DNA of 64,000 bases, from positions 3,472,001 to 3,536,000 of the forward strand of contig NZ_CP014608.1 in NCBI RefSeq assembly GCF_001586165.1, read 5' to 3'. Below, piece by piece: positions 1 through 9,530 of this stretch (position 1 is its first letter; each line of letters begins with the position of its first letter). The DNA comes from Obesumbacterium proteus (GTDB lineage Bacteria > Pseudomonadota > Gammaproteobacteria > Enterobacterales > Enterobacteriaceae). Made by a program: the position numbers and the translations under genes. The notes below the pieces were generated by a model. It had not been told where the DNA came from. It did no database searches and saw only the letters and a list, made by a program, of their open reading frames with translations.

Positions 1-31
1 GTTCAAATAATAGTGCTTCACAATGTCGTAA

Positions 32-60
32 GGGCAGCCATTGGCTGCCCTTTCTTATTT
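32..60 (+). terminator. Rho-independent terminator
   Basis: Perfect 8-bp stem GGGCAGCC/GGCTGCCC with a 3-base loop followed by a T-rich run. It most likely ends a gene lying upstream of the window on the plus strand. Confidence 0.8.
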
Positions 61-289
61 GCGTAATCATTTGCGGACTTGTGATGAAACGTATCTGAGA
101 AAAACATCAGCTAACAATTGCATACTTTTTTGCATAAAACGCATATTCATCCATTGCACCCCCACCCCTCAACTCGTACAATCTGCGCCACTTTTACGGT
201 TTAATGTTTTGCGGATTTGAACGCATAACCGTATTTAAACTAATCACATGTTATCAAACAGTTAATTACACTGGTTTCAGGACTTCGCA

Positions 290-1681
290 TTGGATAAAAA
301 ACTCGGACTCACCGCCCTAACGGCTCTGGTACTCAGCTCTATGCTAGGGGCTGGCGTTTTTAGTCTGCCGCAAAATATGGCTGCCGTAGCCAGTCCCGCT
401 GCATTGCTAATCGGTTGGACAATTACCGGCGTTGGCATTTTGTTCCTCGCCTTCGCGATGCTGCTACTGACCAGACTTCGCCCTGATTTAGACGGCGGTA
501 TTTTTACCTACGCCAAAGAAGGGTTCGGTGAGCTCATCGGTTTTTGCTCGGCTTGGGGATATTGGCTATGCGCGGTGATTGCGAACGTGTCATATCTGGT
601 GATTGTATTTGCCGCCCTGAGTTTCTTCACTGATTCGGCGGGTCATACCGTCTTTGGCGATGGTAATACGTGGCAGGCTATCGTCGGTGAGTCTATTTTG
701 CTTTGGGTCGTTCATTTCCTGATCCTGCGCGGTGTAAAAACGGCAGCGGGCATTAACCTTGCCGCAACGCTGGCTAAGCTGTTGCCGTTGGGTCTGTTTG
801 TGGTTCTCGCCGCGATGGCGTTCAAGCTTGATACCTTTAAGATTGATTTTACCGGCATCAAACTGGGCGTTCCTGTTTGGGAACAGGTAAAAGACACGAT
901 GCTCTACACGCTATGGGTATTCATCGGCGTCGAAGGTGCGGTGGTGGTGTCTGCACGCGCTAAGCATAAGAAAGATGTTGGCTTGGCCACCATGCTGGCT
1001 GTGATTTCAGCGTTGGTGGTTTATCTGCTTATCACTCTGCTTTCACTGGGTGTGATGCCTCGCGCTGAACTGGCTGAAATCCGCAATCCATCTATGGCCG
1101 GTTTGATGGTGAATATGATGGGGCCAATCGGCGAGATTATTATTGCTGCTGGACTGATTGTATCAGTGTGCGGTGCCTATCTGAGCTGGACGATTATGGC
1201 CGCGGAAGTACCCTTCCTTGCTTCACAGCAAGGCGCGTTCCCTAAGATTTTCGGTAAGCAGAATAGTAAGGAAGCCCCAGCTTCATCGCTTTGGCTGACC
1301 AACGGTGCCGTTCAAGTTACGCTGATTATCATCTGGTTAACGGGGGCGAACTACAACAACCTGCTGACCATCGCTTCAGAGATGATTTTGGTGCCTTATT
1401 TCTTAGTCGGCGCGTTCCTATTGAAAGTGGGACGTCAGAAGCAAGACAAACGCATCATGTTTGCCGCCTACGGTGCCTGCGCTTATGGTCTATGGCTGAT
1501 TTATGCATCCGGCATCACTCATTTACTGATGTCGGTGATGCTGTACGCCCCGGGTCTTCTGGTCTTTATGTTTGCCCGTCGTGGTTTAGAGAGCAAAAAA
1601 GATCTGTGTGGAATGGAGCGCATGGGTATCTTCTTGCTACTGCTTGCCACCTTCCCAGCAGCATGGTTTATGTTTGGTTAA
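290..1681 (+). CDS. ydgI: YdgI/ArcD-like basic amino acid antiporter (APC family)
   Basis: Inner-membrane amino acid/polyamine antiporter of the APC superfamily, 463 residues, the usual length. The N-terminus (LGLTALTALVLSSMLGAGVF) carries the glycine-rich helix-1 motif that binds substrate backbone in this family, and about 12 hydrophobic segments follow. It matches my recollection of E. coli YdgI, a putative arginine/ornithine antiporter, almost residue for residue in several blocks (DGGIFTYA, AYLSWTIMAAEVPFLA). The start is TTG at 290, placed behind CAGGA; no ATG nearby keeps the conserved N-terminus. It is flanked by terminators, so it is probably monocistronic. The exact substrate is inferred from family membership. 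Confidence 0.9.
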   Translation: MDKKLGLTALTALVLSSMLGAGVFSLPQNMAAVASPAALLIGWTITGVGILFLAFAMLLLTRLRPDLDGGIFTYAKEGFGELIGFCSAWGYWLCAVIANVSYLVIVFAALSFFTDSAGHTVFGDGNTWQAIVGESILLWVVHFLILRGVKTAAGINLAATLAKLLPLGLFVVLAAMAFKLDTFKIDFTGIKLGVPVWEQVKDTMLYTLWVFIGVEGAVVVSARAKHKKDVGLATMLAVISALVVYLLITLLSLGVMPRAELAEIRNPSMAGLMVNMMGPIGEIIIAAGLIVSVCGAYLSWTIMAAEVPFLASQQGAFPKIFGKQNSKEAPASSLWLTNGAVQVTLIIIWLTGANYNNLLTIASEMILVPYFLVGAFLLKVGRQKQDKRIMFAAYGACAYGLWLIYASGITHLLMSVMLYAPGLLVFMFARRGLESKKDLCGMERMGIFLLLLATFPAAWFMFG

Positions 1682-1714
1682 TAGGCTTGGGTAATCAGTC
1701 AGTAGAAACGCATA

Positions 1715-1744
1715 AAGGTGGCTCAGGCCACCTTTTCTATTTTT
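1715..1744 (+). terminator. Rho-independent terminator of ydgI
   Basis: 8-bp stem AAGGTGGC/GCCACCTT with a TCAG loop and a following T-rich tract, 34 bases after the ydgI stop codon. Confidence 0.85.
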
Positions 1745-1763
1745 GGAACGCTATTTGGTTAGA

Positions 1764-2183
1764 TTATTTTGCCGCAATAACAACGTGTAAACGCTCGTCA
1801 TCTTGAGTCATGCTAACGGCATTACGACATTCAGCCTTAATCACCTTTAACTGTTCATCTTCGAGCGCATAAGGCAGCTGGATATCAAGCTCCTGCAACC
1901 CTTGGCTTTTCACCAGTTCAATCAGGCGGATAATATTGGTTTCATCGCTGACCTGTGTAGAGAGCACCTGCATAGCAAGCTGGCGGATCTGCACATTAAG
2001 GTTTTCAATCGATTTAAATTCTGAGCAGCGAGTCTGGGAACGCGTCACCATACCAAACAACGGCATGACGCCGTAGATTGCGTCTAAGAAACTCCAGTGC
2101 TTGTCACAGGAGGCTGACAGAAACCGTGTGTAATCAAAACAGAGTGTTTCTCTATCACCAACGGTCGAATGAATACCGGACAT
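1764..2183 (-). CDS. Hypothetical protein, 139 residues
   Basis: I do not recognise this protein. The start is taken at the ATG at 2183 because GGAGG lies 8 bases upstream; a longer GTG start at 2216 has no ribosome-binding site. It has no signal peptide or membrane segment. The C-terminal half is rich in charged and leucine residues and looks alpha-helical. It contains three cysteines near residues 15-40 and one in an AECRNAV segment. It is transcribed alone towards ydgI and converges on the ydgI terminator. A long AT-rich leader region of about 600 bases lies upstream. Confidence 0.6.
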   Translation of the reverse strand: MSGIHSTVGDRETLCFDYTRFLSASCDKHWSFLDAIYGVMPLFGMVTRSQTRCSEFKSIENLNVQIRQLAMQVLSTQVSDETNIIRLIELVKSQGLQELDIQLPYALEDEQLKVIKAECRNAVSMTQDDERLHVVIAAK

Positions 2184-2460
2184 TTCCTTAGCCTCCCCTC
2201 TATAAGACAGCGACACATACGCACAAATAATAATTTAATGATTAGAAACGCAGACGTAATCGGTCACATTTATATTTTAACGTCAAAACCATAATGGCAT
2301 TTTCTGAAATAGAAAACCATACGCAAAATGAAACTTAATATAATTAATATAAATATCATCATCGCCGTTTCATTATTTTATCGTCTCATTAAAAAATTAA
2401 CTTAATTGTTAATTTGATTTTACATTATTAACACTTAATATATTACCTTCATAGTACCAG

Positions 2461-2568
2461 TGAATTGCGGATGTTATGGGTAACGCTGACAGCCCTTCTC
2501 CGAGCTGCACTGGGCGCTGGCTGCCCTTAGCCGCACTCCACTGCCCTGTTGCGTTTCTTTTTTTATAA
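2461..2568. other. GC-rich island in an AT-rich intergenic region
   Basis: The 615-base gap between the hypothetical gene (2183) and the LysR gene (2799) is strongly AT-rich except for this roughly 100-base GC-rich block. On the plus strand it ends in a T-rich run (TTTCTTTTTTT) and includes a GGCT/AGCC mini-stem. It also holds two overlapping short reading frames: 2471-2530 (19 codons) and 2476-2568 (30 codons, hydrophobic end). Neither has a convincing Shine-Dalgarno site. It could be a small RNA, a leader peptide or a remnant. The rest of the gap shows nothing recognisable. Confidence 0.3.
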
Positions 2569-2798
2569 CGTGAAGTAACTACTCAGGGGATAAAATAAAT
2601 TTTAAGCTCAGCGATTTTATTCAATCTAATAAAACGTTTCTTTTAATTCATCTAACTTATATTTAAGTGACGCTATACTCATCCGTCAGAATATTTTTTA
2701 AAAGTGGATATCACTAGATTCAATACCTAATGACTTCGTTCTATAAATTCTAAATCCGGATGTACAGTATTTTATTTTTGGCGGGGAATTAATCCAAA

Positions 2799-3692
2799 TT
2801 AACTTTTTCGCAACAATGCCTCAAGCCATTCAGCAAATGCGCGTACTTTTCTTGAAAGGTGGCGGTGTGGATAAAGTAGCGACAACTTGCGGTGCGGGAC
2901 TGGATAATTAGGCAACACCTCGACCAGTCGCCCACTGTCGAGATAAGGCTGTAGAAAAAAGCGCATGCCCTGTAAAAGCCCTAAGCCAGCAAGGCCTGCA
3001 ACGATGTAGGCTTCAGAATTATCCATGACCAGTTTACCCGGCGGGTGAATTTCTGTCGTTCCTGTCTCTGTTTTGAATATCCACGGCATTGACTGACGAC
3101 TACTGCTATTCACCCAGTTAACGGCCTGATGATGCTGTAGGTCTTCGAGGGTATCTAACCTACCGTGCGCGGCGAGATAGCCAGGGCTGGCGCAGGTGAG
3201 CATGTCAATATTGCCCAACGGGCGTGAGATATAGTCGCCATCTTCTAGCTCTCCCATTCGCAAGACGCAGTCCAAACCTTCACGAAGCATATTTCGGCGA
3301 CGATCGGAGCAGCTGAGAATAATTTCGATATTGGGGTGCATACGATAAAAGTCCGGCAACTTAGGTACTACGCGCAAAGCGGCAAATGAGATCGGCATAT
3401 CCACGCGTAGCTGTCCAGATAAAGGACGATCTGGCGCAAAGGATTCAAGTAAATCATCCGCCTGCGCCAATAATGGCTTGCTGCGTTGATAAAAATCTTC
3501 ACCTTCGGGCGTCAGATTTATCTGGCGTGTCGTGCGCTGTAACAGGCGCACGCCGCTGTGCTGCTCTAATTGCTGCAAAGCTTTGGTCACCGCGGGACGG
3601 TGAATTTGTAGGTTTTCTGCCGCGCGGGTAAAACTGCCAGACTCAACGATCTCGATAAAAATTTTAATTAATTCAAAAAGATTAATTTGCAT
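2799..3692 (-). CDS. LysR-family transcriptional regulator
   Basis: Typical 297-residue LysR regulator. Residues 1-60 form the winged helix-turn-helix (FTRAAENLQIHRPAVTKALQ, then RTTRQINLTPEG), followed by a periplasmic-binding-protein-like effector domain (about 90-290). Sequence style (DRPLSGQLRVDMP, then FAALRVVPKLPDF) resembles the DmlR/YafC subgroup. It is divergent from the nitronate monooxygenase gene at 3869, with a 176-base shared upstream region. By the usual LysR logic it probably regulates that gene and itself. The effector is unknown. Confidence 0.88.
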   Translation of the reverse strand: MQINLFELIKIFIEIVESGSFTRAAENLQIHRPAVTKALQQLEQHSGVRLLQRTTRQINLTPEGEDFYQRSKPLLAQADDLLESFAPDRPLSGQLRVDMPISFAALRVVPKLPDFYRMHPNIEIILSCSDRRRNMLREGLDCVLRMGELEDGDYISRPLGNIDMLTCASPGYLAAHGRLDTLEDLQHHQAVNWVNSSSRQSMPWIFKTETGTTEIHPPGKLVMDNSEAYIVAGLAGLGLLQGMRFFLQPYLDSGRLVEVLPNYPVPHRKLSLLYPHRHLSRKVRAFAEWLEALLRKS

Positions 3693-3868
3693 AGCACGCT
3701 TTATTCACTGTGAGGTCAATCGCGGAACGCGAGTATTGATAGGTTTATTGTTACATATTTAATAATAGTGATGTATCAGTATTGCTATTTTTCTCAACAA
3801 TAAAACTCACTAGACTTGCCCCACTCTTAAAAACCAGTCTGAAGCGTTCTTCAGAAGGACATTGTGTT

Positions 3869-4846
3869 ATGCAAAATAATCGTATCTGCCAAATCCTAGG
3901 TATAGAAAAACCTGTGATTCAGGGGCCGCTATCTTGGCTTACTGACGCCCGTTTAGTTGCGGCGGTCAGCAACGCTGGAGGCCTGGGTGTGTTAGGCCCC
4001 AATGCGGGTTTAACGGCTGAAACGGCGGTATCTACGCCGCATGAGACGGCTGAAAAAATGCGTGAAGAGATTAGAAAAACCAAAGCGCTGACTGAAAAAC
4101 CGTTTGGCGTTAACCTGATCCCCTTACCGGAGAATGACATTTGGACGCCGCCTATCCTGCAGGTTATTAAAGAAGAAGGCGTAAAAGTCGTGGTTTATAC
4201 CGCGTATGGCGAAGGCGCAGTCATCCCCGCGCTGTTTAACGAATTAAAAGCCGCCGGTATTGCGATCATCTATCGCGACCTCAACCCAACGCCAGAAAAT
4301 ACCCGTATTGCTGAAGCTGCCGGTGCAGATATTATTGTGGCAACCGGTTTTGATGAAGGCGGAACGTTACCCGGCAAAGCCTTAGGCACATTCTCAGTGG
4401 TACCGCTCATTGCCGATGCGGTAAAAAACGTGCCTGTTTTGGCGGCTGGCGGCATCACCGATAGCCGAACGGCTAAAGCCGCACACGCCCTTGGCGCTAG
4501 CGGCGTCTTTGCCGGTTCAGTATTTATCAGCACCGAGGAAAGCCGTGTTCCCCAGTCGATAAAAGATAAAATTATTCATTCTGACGGATTGGATATGCAG
4601 CTTTTCCGCACCCAACCCGCCTACTATCGCTCCCTGCCCGGCAAGCTGACAGAAAAACTGGTGGCGATGGATAAAGCGGGTGCCAGTAACGAAGAGATCG
4701 GTAAAGTGATGGGCGGCTTGCGCGGTTTACGAATTGGTATGCTTGAGGGTAATACCGATGAAGGTTATATCTCGCTGGGTACCGGTATCGGCAGTATCCG
4801 AGAAGTGAAAAGCGTGGCCGACGTGGTTAATGAATTAACCGTATAG
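3869..4846 (+). CDS. Nitronate monooxygenase-like flavoprotein
   Basis: 325-residue TIM-barrel FMN enzyme of the nitronate monooxygenase / 2-nitropropane dioxygenase family. These enzymes oxidise nitronates such as propionate 3-nitronate to detoxify them. Visible family features are the N-terminal PVIQGPLSW substrate/FMN segment, SNAGGLGVLG, a GVNLIP strand, and the C-terminal phosphate-binding AAGGITDSRTAKAAHALGASGV region. The start is the ATG at 3869 with AGAAGGA 9 bases upstream; an in-frame ATG 87 bases earlier would add an atypical leader. It is divergent from the LysR gene. A CCCGCC/GGCGGG hairpin at 4861-4878 follows but lacks a T-run. Native substrate not certain. Confidence 0.87.
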   Translation: MQNNRICQILGIEKPVIQGPLSWLTDARLVAAVSNAGGLGVLGPNAGLTAETAVSTPHETAEKMREEIRKTKALTEKPFGVNLIPLPENDIWTPPILQVIKEEGVKVVVYTAYGEGAVIPALFNELKAAGIAIIYRDLNPTPENTRIAEAAGADIIVATGFDEGGTLPGKALGTFSVVPLIADAVKNVPVLAAGGITDSRTAKAAHALGASGVFAGSVFISTEESRVPQSIKDKIIHSDGLDMQLFRTQPAYYRSLPGKLTEKLVAMDKAGASNEEIGKVMGGLRGLRIGMLEGNTDEGYISLGTGIGSIREVKSVADVVNELTV

Positions 4847-5024
4847 ACATATCACCGTTTCCCGCCGTTGATGGCGGGATCGCTGATGCTCTAAAGCAAC
4901 GCGACTCCCTTATCCAATTAGTCATTCCGATACGTTTCTCTATGTGCTAACAACTGCAACAAGTGGCATAATCTGCGGCAACATTTGTATTATGCCAAAG
5001 CCACTAAACATAGGGATCGAATAC

Positions 5025-5747
5025 ATGACCAATGCCTACTCCTCCCCCGTATTGATCACTGGAGGTGCCCGCAGAATCGGGCTGGCGTTAGCGCATGCAT
5101 TGTTGTCACAGGGAACCGCTGTGATTGTGGCCTATCGCAGCGAATATCCTGCGTTAGAAGGATTACGCAACGCGGGTGCGATGTGCATTCAGGGTGATTT
5201 TACCCAAACTGACGAAATCTATCGTTTTGCCGAGCAGGTTAAAGCTCACACTCCCAAACTGCGTGCGGTTATTCATAACGCCAGCGCATGGCTCGCCGAA
5301 TCACCCGAGATAGCACCCGAGCAAACGCTGGCATCCATGCTGCAAATCCATGTTTATACCCCCTATCTTCTTAATCAACTCTTAGAGCCATTGCTGATTG
5401 GTCAAGGCGAAGCCGGAGCCGACATTATCCACATTACCGATTATGTGGTGGAACGCGGCAGCGCCAAACATATCGCGTATGCTGCGAGCAAAGCGGCATT
5501 GGACAATATGACCCGCTCTTTTGCGGCGAAATTGGCGCCAGAGGTTAAAGTGAATGCGGTGGCTCCCGCGCTAATCATGTTCAATGCAATGGATGATGAT
5601 GAATATCGTCAAAAGGCGCTCGACAAATCATTGATGAAAATAGCACCGGGTGAGCATGAAATAGTGAATACCATTGAGTTTCTGTTGAACAGCCGGTTCG
5701 TCACTGGTCGTACTATTAGCGTGGATGGTGGGCGTCCACTGCGTTAG
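5025..5747 (+). CDS. folM: Dihydromonapterin reductase FolM (SDR family)
   Basis: 240-residue short-chain dehydrogenase/reductase that reduces dihydromonapterin to tetrahydromonapterin using NADPH, with weak dihydrofolate reductase activity. The NADP-binding glycine motif appears as TGGARRIG near residue 10, and the catalytic Tyr/Lys pair as YAASKAA near residues 151-157. The start at 5025 has TAGGGA 8 bases upstream; the frame remains open further 5' but there is no signal there. In E. coli folM also lies close to rstAB, and the gene order folM-rstA-rstB is kept here apart from the absence of ydgC between them. Confidence 0.92.
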   Translation: MTNAYSSPVLITGGARRIGLALAHALLSQGTAVIVAYRSEYPALEGLRNAGAMCIQGDFTQTDEIYRFAEQVKAHTPKLRAVIHNASAWLAESPEIAPEQTLASMLQIHVYTPYLLNQLLEPLLIGQGEAGADIIHITDYVVERGSAKHIAYAASKAALDNMTRSFAAKLAPEVKVNAVAPALIMFNAMDDDEYRQKALDKSLMKIAPGEHEIVNTIEFLLNSRFVTGRTISVDGGRPLR

Positions 5748-5798
5748 TTTGCAAACTTATATAAAATCGTTTTACCACGCGAAGGCATAGAAATCGTT

Positions 5799-6512
5799 AT
5801 GAACAACATTGTATTTGTTGAAGATGATCAAGAGGTTGGGCAGCTTATTGCGGCATACCTCGGCAAGCACGACCTCGATGTCACCATCGAGCCGCGTGGT
5901 GATACGGCAATGGAAACGATTACTCGCCTTAACCCTGATTTGGTTTTGCTGGATATTATGTTGCCTGGCAAAGATGGTATGACGTTATGCCGCGATTTAC
6001 GCCCCGTGTATAAAGGCCCTATCGTGCTGCTGACCTCACTCGACAGCGATATGAATCACATTTTGTCGCTCGAAATGGGCGCTAACGACTATATTCTGAA
6101 AACGACGCCGCCGGCGGTATTGCTGGCGCGTTTGCGTTTGCATTTACGCCAGCATCAACCACAGGCGATAGAAAGCGAAGCGACGCCGGTGAATACCCGT
6201 AACGGCATTCATTTTGGCCAACTGCGTATTGACCCAGTGAATCGTCAGGTCACGTTGAAAGATAAGAATATTAACCTCTCCACCTCCGATTTCGATCTGC
6301 TGTGGGAACTGGCCACCCACGCAGGCACCATTATGGATCGCGATGCCCTGCTGCTCACCCTACGCGGCGTGAGCTATGACGGCATGGATCGCAGCATCGA
6401 CGTGGCGATTTCTCGCCTGCGTCGTAAACTAGATGACAACGCAATCGACCCGTTCCGTATTAAAACCGTGCGTAATAAGGGCTACCTGTTTGCGCCGAAT
6501 GCGTGGGAATAA
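5799..6512 (+). CDS. rstA: Response regulator RstA
   Basis: OmpR/PhoB-type response regulator of 237 residues. The receiver domain (1-120) has the acidic pocket EDD at 8-10, phosphoacceptor Asp52 in LVLLDIMLPG, and Lys101 in YILKT. The C-terminal winged helix (about 135-235) ends with the typical RRKLDDN and VRNKGYLF motifs. RstA acts with RstB; in E. coli and Salmonella the pair is under PhoP control and influences acid, iron and curli genes. A clear PhoP box was not identified upstream. The gap to rstB is only 6 bases, so the two are co-transcribed. Confidence 0.95.
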   Translation: MNNIVFVEDDQEVGQLIAAYLGKHDLDVTIEPRGDTAMETITRLNPDLVLLDIMLPGKDGMTLCRDLRPVYKGPIVLLTSLDSDMNHILSLEMGANDYILKTTPPAVLLARLRLHLRQHQPQAIESEATPVNTRNGIHFGQLRIDPVNRQVTLKDKNINLSTSDFDLLWELATHAGTIMDRDALLLTLRGVSYDGMDRSIDVAISRLRRKLDDNAIDPFRIKTVRNKGYLFAPNAWE

Positions 6513-6518
6513 TTTTCA

Positions 6519-7841
6519 ATGAGAAAGCTTTTTGTTCAGTTTTATCTGTTGTTGTTCGTCTGCTTTCTGGTTATGGCCATGCTGGTTGGATTAGTTTATA
6601 AGGTTACCGCCGAGCGTGCCGGACGCCAATCAATGGACGATCTGATGAAAAGCTCGCTCTATCTTATCCGCAGCGAACTGCGCGAAATTCCCCCGCGCGA
6701 TTGGAATAAAACTATTAATAAACTCGATTGGAATCTCTCGTTTAAATTCCATATTGAGCCATTGGGTAAACGTCAGCTCCCTTCTGATTTAGAAAAAAAA
6801 CTGCGAAATGGCGAGATTGTGGCGTTGGATAGCGAGTATTCATTTATCCAACGCATCCCGCGTAGCCACTACGTTTTAGCCGTTGGCCCGATTCCCTACC
6901 TTTTCTATCTGCATGAAATGCGCCTGCTGGATTTGGCTCTGTTGCTGTTTATCGGGCTGTCTTTAGCCCTACCGGTTTTTCTCTGGATGCGCCCTCACTG
7001 GCAGGATTTATTGAAACTAGAGAATGCGGCTCAGCGTTTAGGGGAAGGTCATCTTGAAGAGCGAACGCATTTCGAGCCCACGTCGAGCCTGCATCGGCTC
7101 GGTGTGGCGTTTAATCAAATGGCCGACAATATCAACACACTCATCATCAGCAAAAAACAGCTGATAGATGGCATCGCCCACGAACTGCGCACGCCGTTGG
7201 TTCGTCTGCGCTATCGCTTGGCCATGAGTGAAAATCTGTCTGAATCAGAACAAACGGCGTTAAATCGTGATATCGCGCAGCTCGAAGGGTTGATAGACGA
7301 ACTGCTGACCTACGCTCGCCTTGACCGCCCTCAGGTGGAAACGAATTTAGAAGCTATCGATCTGCCGAAATGGTTAGCCGAACGCATCGCAGATTTTCAA
7401 ATGATTCATCCAGAGCATGAAATTATGCTCGATATCCCTCACGTCGGCGATTTTGGCGCGGTCGATCTGCGGCTGATGGAGCGTGTATTAGATAATTTAG
7501 TGAACAATGCCCTACGTTACAGCCAGAAAAAACTGCGCATTGGGCTGTGGCTGGATGGCGACGTTGCCTGTTTACAAATTGACGACGATGGCCCAGGGAT
7601 TCCGCCAGAAGAGCGCGAAAGAGTCTTTGAACCCTTTGTTCGCTTAGATCCCAGCCGCGATCGGGCAACCGGTGGCTGTGGGCTTGGGCTCGCTATTGTG
7701 TACAGCATTGCTCAAGCCTACCAAGGCACTATTTCTGCCAGCGGTAGCTCGCTGGGCGGTGCTTCCATGCTATTTACCTGGCCACGCCGTCAGGCTGATA
7801 CCGTGCCGGTTATCAATACACCAAGTGATAACCGCTTATAA
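6519..7841 (+). CDS. rstB: Sensor histidine kinase RstB
   Basis: 440-residue inner-membrane sensor kinase. Membrane segment 1 is at about 8-27 and segment 2 at about 138-157, enclosing a periplasmic sensor domain. HAMP follows (about 160-210), then the dimerisation H-box IAHELRTPLVRLRY with phosphoacceptor His221. The ATPase domain has the N-box (LDNLVNNALRYS), DDDGPGIP and a GCGLGLAIV G-box. It phosphorylates RstA, encoded 6 bases upstream. The C-terminus is slightly longer than the 433-residue E. coli protein. A plain intergenic stretch of about 80 bases separates it from the carboxypeptidase gene. Confidence 0.95.
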   Translation: MRKLFVQFYLLLFVCFLVMAMLVGLVYKVTAERAGRQSMDDLMKSSLYLIRSELREIPPRDWNKTINKLDWNLSFKFHIEPLGKRQLPSDLEKKLRNGEIVALDSEYSFIQRIPRSHYVLAVGPIPYLFYLHEMRLLDLALLLFIGLSLALPVFLWMRPHWQDLLKLENAAQRLGEGHLEERTHFEPTSSLHRLGVAFNQMADNINTLIISKKQLIDGIAHELRTPLVRLRYRLAMSENLSESEQTALNRDIAQLEGLIDELLTYARLDRPQVETNLEAIDLPKWLAERIADFQMIHPEHEIMLDIPHVGDFGAVDLRLMERVLDNLVNNALRYSQKKLRIGLWLDGDVACLQIDDDGPGIPPEERERVFEPFVRLDPSRDRATGGCGLGLAIVYSIAQAYQGTISASGSSLGGASMLFTWPRRQADTVPVINTPSDNRL

Positions 7842-7922
7842 TTTTTATTGCCTCTATACCCCAAAATAATTGGCGTTGCCGCGCTTCTAGTTTGAAGGTA
7901 TGGACGCCATTTGGAGCCTACG

Positions 7923-9407
7923 ATGACAAACGCTTACCAGCATCTTCGCGACACGTTTACTCGCCTGTCTCGCTTCTCGCACCTTTCCGCCATTACCGGT
8001 TGGGATATGCAAACACAAATGCCTGCCGGTGGAAGCCAAGCACGAGCAGAAGCCCTCGCCGAACTAAGCGTTCTGATGCACCAAACGTTAACCGCCCCGC
8101 AGGTTGCAGACTGGATCGAACAGGCTAAAAGTGAAGATTTGAACCCAGAGCAACAGGCTAACCTCGCTGAAATTGCACGTCGCTATCAGCAGGCCGTGAT
8201 CTTGCCAGAAAAATTTGTTTCCGCGAAATCATTAGCCGGTATGCAATGCGAGCACGCATGGCGTACTCAGCGTCCGAATAATGATTGGGATGGATTCGTC
8301 AAAAACTTTGCTCCGGTGGTGGAGTTAAGCCGAGAAGAAGCGCAAATCCGCGCCGAAAAAACCAATGTCAGCCGCTACGACGCGTTGCTCGACCTCTATG
8401 AACCGGGCATGACCAGCGCGCGCCTCGATACGATTTTTGCTGACGTAAAAAGCTGGCTGCCAGATTTACTAAAAAATATCGTCGAAAAACAGAAAACGGA
8501 ATCCACACTCGCCGCGCAGGGCCCTTTTGCGATTGATAAACAGCGCGCTCTGGGTATAGAAATCATGCAGGTACTCGGCTTTGATTTTAATCACGGCCGA
8601 TTAGACGTGAGTGCTCATCCCTTCTGCGGCGGCGTACCTGAAGATGTGCGTATTACCACACGCTATACCGAAGATGATTTTCTGAGCGCATTGCTGGGCA
8701 TCGTGCATGAAACAGGCCATGCCCGATATGAGCAAAACTTGCCAAAACAGTGGGCCGGACAACCGATTGGTGAAGCACGCTCAACGGCAATTCATGAATC
8801 CCAAAGCTTATTTTTTGAAATGCAGCTGGCGCGCAGCGAGCCGTTCCTTGAGTTTTTACGTCCCTATGTGCAAAAAGCGTTCGGCGATCAACCCGCTTTT
8901 GAACAAGGTAACTTCCTGCGCATGAACCAGCGCGTTGAAGCCGGTTTTATTCGTATCGATGCCGATGAGGTTAGCTACCCTGCTCATGTCATTTTGCGTT
9001 ATGAAATTGAGCGCGCGCTGGTTGAGGGCGAGATTGAGGTGCAACATATTCCAGATCTGTGGAATGAAAAAATGCAGTCTTACCTCGGTTTAAATACACA
9101 GGGTAATTTCCGTGATGGTTGTATGCAGGATATCCATTGGACCGACGGTGCCTTTGGTTATTTCCCTACGTATACTCTCGGTGCGATGTATGCCGCTCAG
9201 CTGTTCGCCTCAGCAAAAAATGCCCTGCCAGACCTTGACCAACAAATCTTGCGCGGCGATCTGTCTGCGCTTTCCGGTTGGTTACGCCAAAATATCTGGC
9301 AGCATGGCTCACGTTTCGATACTGATACGCTGATTCAAAATGCCAGCGGAGAAACACTCAACCCAAGCTTCTTCCGTCGTCATTTAGAACAGCGCTATTT
9401 AGGCTAA
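7923..9407 (+). CDS. M32-family metallocarboxypeptidase (carboxypeptidase Taq type)
   Basis: 494-residue cytosolic zinc carboxypeptidase of family M32, which removes C-terminal residues from peptides with broad specificity. The zinc motif HETGH is at residues 262-266. The downstream ESQSLFFEMQ segment supplies the third zinc ligand glutamate, and an IRIDADEVSYPAHVILRYEIE block is family-typical. Length fits the family (about 500). The ATG at 7923 is preferred over the TTG at 7911 because GGAG sits 7 bases before it. The gene is not part of the E. coli rstAB neighbourhood, so it is a lineage-specific neighbour. It ends in a strong terminator. Confidence 0.92.
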   Translation: MTNAYQHLRDTFTRLSRFSHLSAITGWDMQTQMPAGGSQARAEALAELSVLMHQTLTAPQVADWIEQAKSEDLNPEQQANLAEIARRYQQAVILPEKFVSAKSLAGMQCEHAWRTQRPNNDWDGFVKNFAPVVELSREEAQIRAEKTNVSRYDALLDLYEPGMTSARLDTIFADVKSWLPDLLKNIVEKQKTESTLAAQGPFAIDKQRALGIEIMQVLGFDFNHGRLDVSAHPFCGGVPEDVRITTRYTEDDFLSALLGIVHETGHARYEQNLPKQWAGQPIGEARSTAIHESQSLFFEMQLARSEPFLEFLRPYVQKAFGDQPAFEQGNFLRMNQRVEAGFIRIDADEVSYPAHVILRYEIERALVEGEIEVQHIPDLWNEKMQSYLGLNTQGNFRDGCMQDIHWTDGAFGYFPTYTLGAMYAAQLFASAKNALPDLDQQILRGDLSALSGWLRQNIWQHGSRFDTDTLIQNASGETLNPSFFRRHLEQRYLG

Positions 9408-9415
9408 CGCCTCAC

Positions 9416-9449
9416 GCCCCTCAAAATCACTTGTTCCTGAGGGGCTTTT
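9416..9449 (+). terminator. Rho-independent terminator of the M32 gene
   Basis: 8-bp stem GCCCCTCA/TGAGGGGC with a 14-base loop, followed by TTTT. Confidence 0.75.
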
Positions 9450-9530
9450 CATTTTGCTTGGCTTCTTCGTACATATTCCATTTAACGTAATAACTGCACT
9501 GTCGTTTCATGTAACATATAGTCAAAACAC

